From contig JASLXP010001033.1 of NCBI GenBank assembly GCA_030740295.1, positions 1-51,918 of the forward strand: a stretch of 51,918 nt of DNA. Reading direction: 5' to 3'. This stretch comes from Planctomycetota bacterium. GTDB taxonomy: Bacteria > Planctomycetota > PUPC01 > JACPCR01. Within the stretch, counting starts at the first letter, position 1, and each line of letters opens with the position of its first letter. Made by a program: the position numbers and the translations under genes. Below, in pieces: positions 50,033-51,918 of the stretch. The notes under the pieces were generated by a model that did no database searches, was not told where the DNA came from, and saw only the letters and a list, made by a program, of their open reading frames with translations.

Positions 50033-51394
50033 ATGAACCTGCGGATTCACACTCGGATTGTTTTGCCGTTTCTGTGCCTGTTTATTTTTTCACAGGCACT
50101 GGTGACGTGGTTTGCGATCGATGCCCTTTCGCGAGAGGTCGAGCGGCAATTCTCCGATACGCTGCACAACCTCACGGCGATGATTTCCCGCGCCGGGTTT
50201 CCGCTCAATGAGGCTTCGCTTTCGCTTATTAAAGCGGTCATCGGATACGATGTCGCGATTCAGGGGAAGGGAGGGATGCGTGGCTCATCTCTCGATCCGG
50301 AAAGTGCAGAAGATTTTTCAGCCTGGCTGGGCCATTCGCGTGGGACTCCAAGGGTGGGTGATTTCTATCTGATTCAGCTCCGCGGTAAAGAATTCTGGGT
50401 GGCCCATGCAGAGCTCAAGAATCGCGATCCTGCAAAAGCTACTGTTGTCTATCTGTTGTGCCCGGTCTCCCGAATTCTGGAGGCGAAGGCGCAGGCGACG
50501 AGACCGATCACCGTGGTAGTGATGGCGAGCCTGTTCGGGCTCGCCGTACTCGGAACGCTCATCGCCCGTACGATCGCCGCGCCGATTCGTGAACTTGCCG
50601 AGCAATCGAAAACGATCGGTGAAGCCGGGCTGGATGAACGGATCCATGCCCACGGGAGCGGCGAGGTCCGTGAACTGGCCGACGCGTTTAACAGAATGCT
50701 CGACAGCCTCAAGACCTCGCAGGAACGTCTGGTCGAAGCCGAGAAACTCTCAACACTTGGAAGCATTGCCGCGAGTGTGGCCCACGAAATCCGGAACCCG
50801 CTGAGCTCGCTCCGAATGACCGCACAGCTCCTGGAGAAACGCGCGCCCGATGAAGAGAAATTCCGAGAGCCACTGCGTGTGATACGTGAGGAGATCGACC
50901 GGCTCGATCTGGCCCTCGAAGAGGTGCTGAGTTTTGCCCGACCTCGTGAGCCTGAGAGTAAGCCGACCGACTTGGCCGCCACCGTCGAAGCGATTCTCCA
51001 ACTGCTCGGACGCCAGCTCGAGCATACTCACATTGAGGTCGAGCTCTTAAGGGAGAATCTGCCAAAGGTGCATGCGGATGAACATCAGATGAAGCAGGTG
51101 TTTGTCAATCTTATCCTGAATGCGATGCAGGCGATGCCGGGCGGAGGAATGCTCACCATCTCTTTCGATCAGTCGGATCAGGATTTACTGATTCGATTTG
51201 CAGACACCGGTGGCGGCATACCGGAGGAACGCAGAGAGAAAGTCTTCGAGCCTTTCTTCACCACTCGAGAAGGGGGGGCCGGACTCGGTCTGGCACTGAG
51301 CAGGAGAATCATCGAGCAGCACGGTGGCAGTATCGGTTTGGAGAGCAGCGCGGAAGGAGCGGCATTTACGATTTCGCTGCCGGTTGTTGTGTGA
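50033..51394 (+). CDS. Membrane sensor histidine kinase (HAMP)
   Basis: This 453-residue kinase has a first membrane helix (about 9-29), a periplasmic sensor segment of about 130 residues, a second helix (about 160-182), and a HAMP domain (about 183-236). The HisKA domain carries phospho-acceptor H251 in SVAHEIRNPLSSLRM. A complete HATPase domain follows: N-box QVFVNLILNAMQAM, G1 DTGGGIPEE, F-box EPFFTTREGG and G2 AGLGLAL. Unlike the hybrid kinase at 17180 its catalytic domain is intact. No response-regulator gene follows before the window ends, although one could lie beyond the repeat cluster. Confidence 0.92.
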   Translation: MNLRIHTRIVLPFLCLFIFSQALVTWFAIDALSREVERQFSDTLHNLTAMISRAGFPLNEASLSLIKAVIGYDVAIQGKGGMRGSSLDPESAEDFSAWLGHSRGTPRVGDFYLIQLRGKEFWVAHAELKNRDPAKATVVYLLCPVSRILEAKAQATRPITVVVMASLFGLAVLGTLIARTIAAPIRELAEQSKTIGEAGLDERIHAHGSGEVRELADAFNRMLDSLKTSQERLVEAEKLSTLGSIAASVAHEIRNPLSSLRMTAQLLEKRAPDEEKFREPLRVIREEIDRLDLALEEVLSFARPREPESKPTDLAATVEAILQLLGRQLEHTHIEVELLRENLPKVHADEHQMKQVFVNLILNAMQAMPGGGMLTISFDQSDQDLLIRFADTGGGIPEERREKVFEPFFTTREGGAGLGLALSRRIIEQHGGSIGLESSAEGAAFTISLPVVV

Positions 51395-51532
51395 TGAATG
51401 TGTCATACGTTTCGGAGGGTTCTTTCACAGCTCCTGTCTGGACCCCAGCCTTAAAGACACGGGATGGCAAGCAACCCGTGTCACCTATTGCGGGCGTTGG
51501 TTCCAGGATACACAGTAGTCAGAATGGAAGCC
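51395..51532. other. Start of the 524-base gene-free end of the window
   Basis: These bases follow the sensor kinase stop and hold no gene, RNA gene or clear terminator. The rest of the gene-free stretch (51533-51918) is filled by the palindromic elements listed below. Confidence 0.5.
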
Positions 51533-51586
51533 CTAGGAACACGCCTTCGGCGTTAAGGCCGGCCAGGGTGCCGGCGCTCCTGGTAG
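51533..51586. repeat. GC-rich palindromic element
   Basis: The segment holds ACGCCTTCGGCGT, then GCCGGC twice around a 6-base spacer (51560-51577), bounded by imperfectly complementary ends (CTAGGAA and CTCCTGGTAG). It is the first of a chain of palindromic elements downstream of the sensor kinase. Confidence 0.6.
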
Positions 51587-51615
51587 GTCAAGACGGGGGT
51601 GTCTTTACTGATTTC

Positions 51616-51874
51616 AGGGGCAACGCCCCGCCGGTTTGCCTAGCCCAGCCCAGCGGGCTGGGAAGAAGTAATGAAGCACAATTAAAGGGGCAACGCCCCG
51701 ATCATTTGCACGACCAACCTGCTGCAAATGGCCGGGGCGTTGCCCCTGAATGGCAATCCTTCTCTAGACCCAGCCCAACGGGCTGGGTTTTCGGGCAGAT
51801 CATCCTTAGGGGCAACGCCACGGCCATTTGCCCCAATGAATGGCCTCCTCATAAATGGCCGGGGCGTTGCCCCT
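51616..51874. repeat. Five copies of an AGGGGCAACGCCCC element in both orientations
   Basis: Forward copies lie at about 51616-51639, 51686-51709 and 51808-51830; reverse copies at 51724-51748 and 51853-51874. Each has an AGGGGCAACGCCCC core, itself a GGGGC/GCCCC hairpin, followed by a GGCCATTTG-like tail. The second and third copies, and the fourth and fifth, form head-to-head inverted pairs, as expected for REP/BIME-like units. Confidence 0.9.
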
Positions 51875-51918
51875 TTTCAGATCTTTGTACCATTCACCCA
51901 GCCCGTTGGGCTGGGCTA
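51641..51918. repeat. Three copies of a CCCAGCCC-nnn-GGGCTGGG hairpin element
   Basis: Copies lie at 51641-51662, 51768-51787 and 51897-51918, the last cut by the window end. Each has 8-bp perfect arms around a 3-base loop. Loops AAC in the second copy and GTT in the third are reverse complements, so these two are in opposite orientation. They alternate with the AGGGGCAACGCCCC elements. Confidence 0.88.

Noticed and set aside
51600..51918. Possible CRISPR array
   Set aside because: Repeats occur in both orientations with unequal spacing, are themselves palindromic and belong to more than one family. No cas genes are present.

Overview
The window looks like a chromosomal piece of a free-living, Gram-negative-type heterotroph, probably from the PVC superphylum (Planctomycetes, Verrucomicrobia, Lentisphaerae) or a neighbouring uncultured phylum. 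That placement rests on gene content only: FHA proteins built into a Tad pilus locus, a CxPxR sulfatase, heparinase II/III-like lyases, Gfo/Idh oxidoreductases, ThuA, ChbG, BNR-repeat and SUMF1-domain proteins. No rRNA or tRNA gene, phage, insertion sequence or CRISPR array was recognised.

Region 1 (about 0.3-14.3 kb, all minus strand) is a Tad/Flp pilus locus. In transcription order it holds two Flp pilins, an attenuator-like terminator, prepilin peptidase CpaA/TadV, a TadE-like pseudopilin, a very large TadG-like protein, a second TadE-like protein with a CXXCH motif, CpaB/RcpC, an FHA-TadA ATPase fusion, TadB, TadC, a DUF192 protein and two membrane-anchored FHA proteins. No outer-membrane secretin and no TadZ/CpaE lie in the window.

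Region 2 (14.5-21.0 kb) has a secreted sulfatase, a medium-chain dehydrogenase and a two-component pair: a PAS-containing hybrid histidine kinase interrupted by an in-frame TAG codon, followed by an NtrC-type sigma54 activator.

Region 3 (21.1-43.0 kb) is an accessory region for carbohydrate and polysaccharide use. It encodes a secreted 925-residue protein of unknown family, two transglutaminase-fold proteins, two Gfo/Idh enzymes, a ChbG/YdjC-like deacetylase, two heparinase II/III-like proteins, ThuA, a BNR_4 protein resembling ulvan-lyase families, a sialidase-fold protein and an Ldh_2-family dehydrogenase. One heparinase gene appears to be a SUMF1-heparinase fusion split by a one-base frameshift in a G run.

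Region 4 (43.0-51.9 kb) holds a giant YhaN/Rad50-like ATPase, a siroheme nitrite/sulfite reductase with a small downstream partner gene, a membrane sensor kinase, and a terminal stretch crowded with palindromic repeats.

The most unusual non-coding signal is a set of degenerate tandem arrays with a strict 7-nt period, each with its own word vocabulary. They occur between Tad genes, after the sigma54 activator, and beside the starts of two large genes. Two arrays recur as inverted copies around the spacers that flank tadC, and one array supplies the stop codon of the upstream gene. Several start codons were reassigned from Shine-Dalgarno placement.
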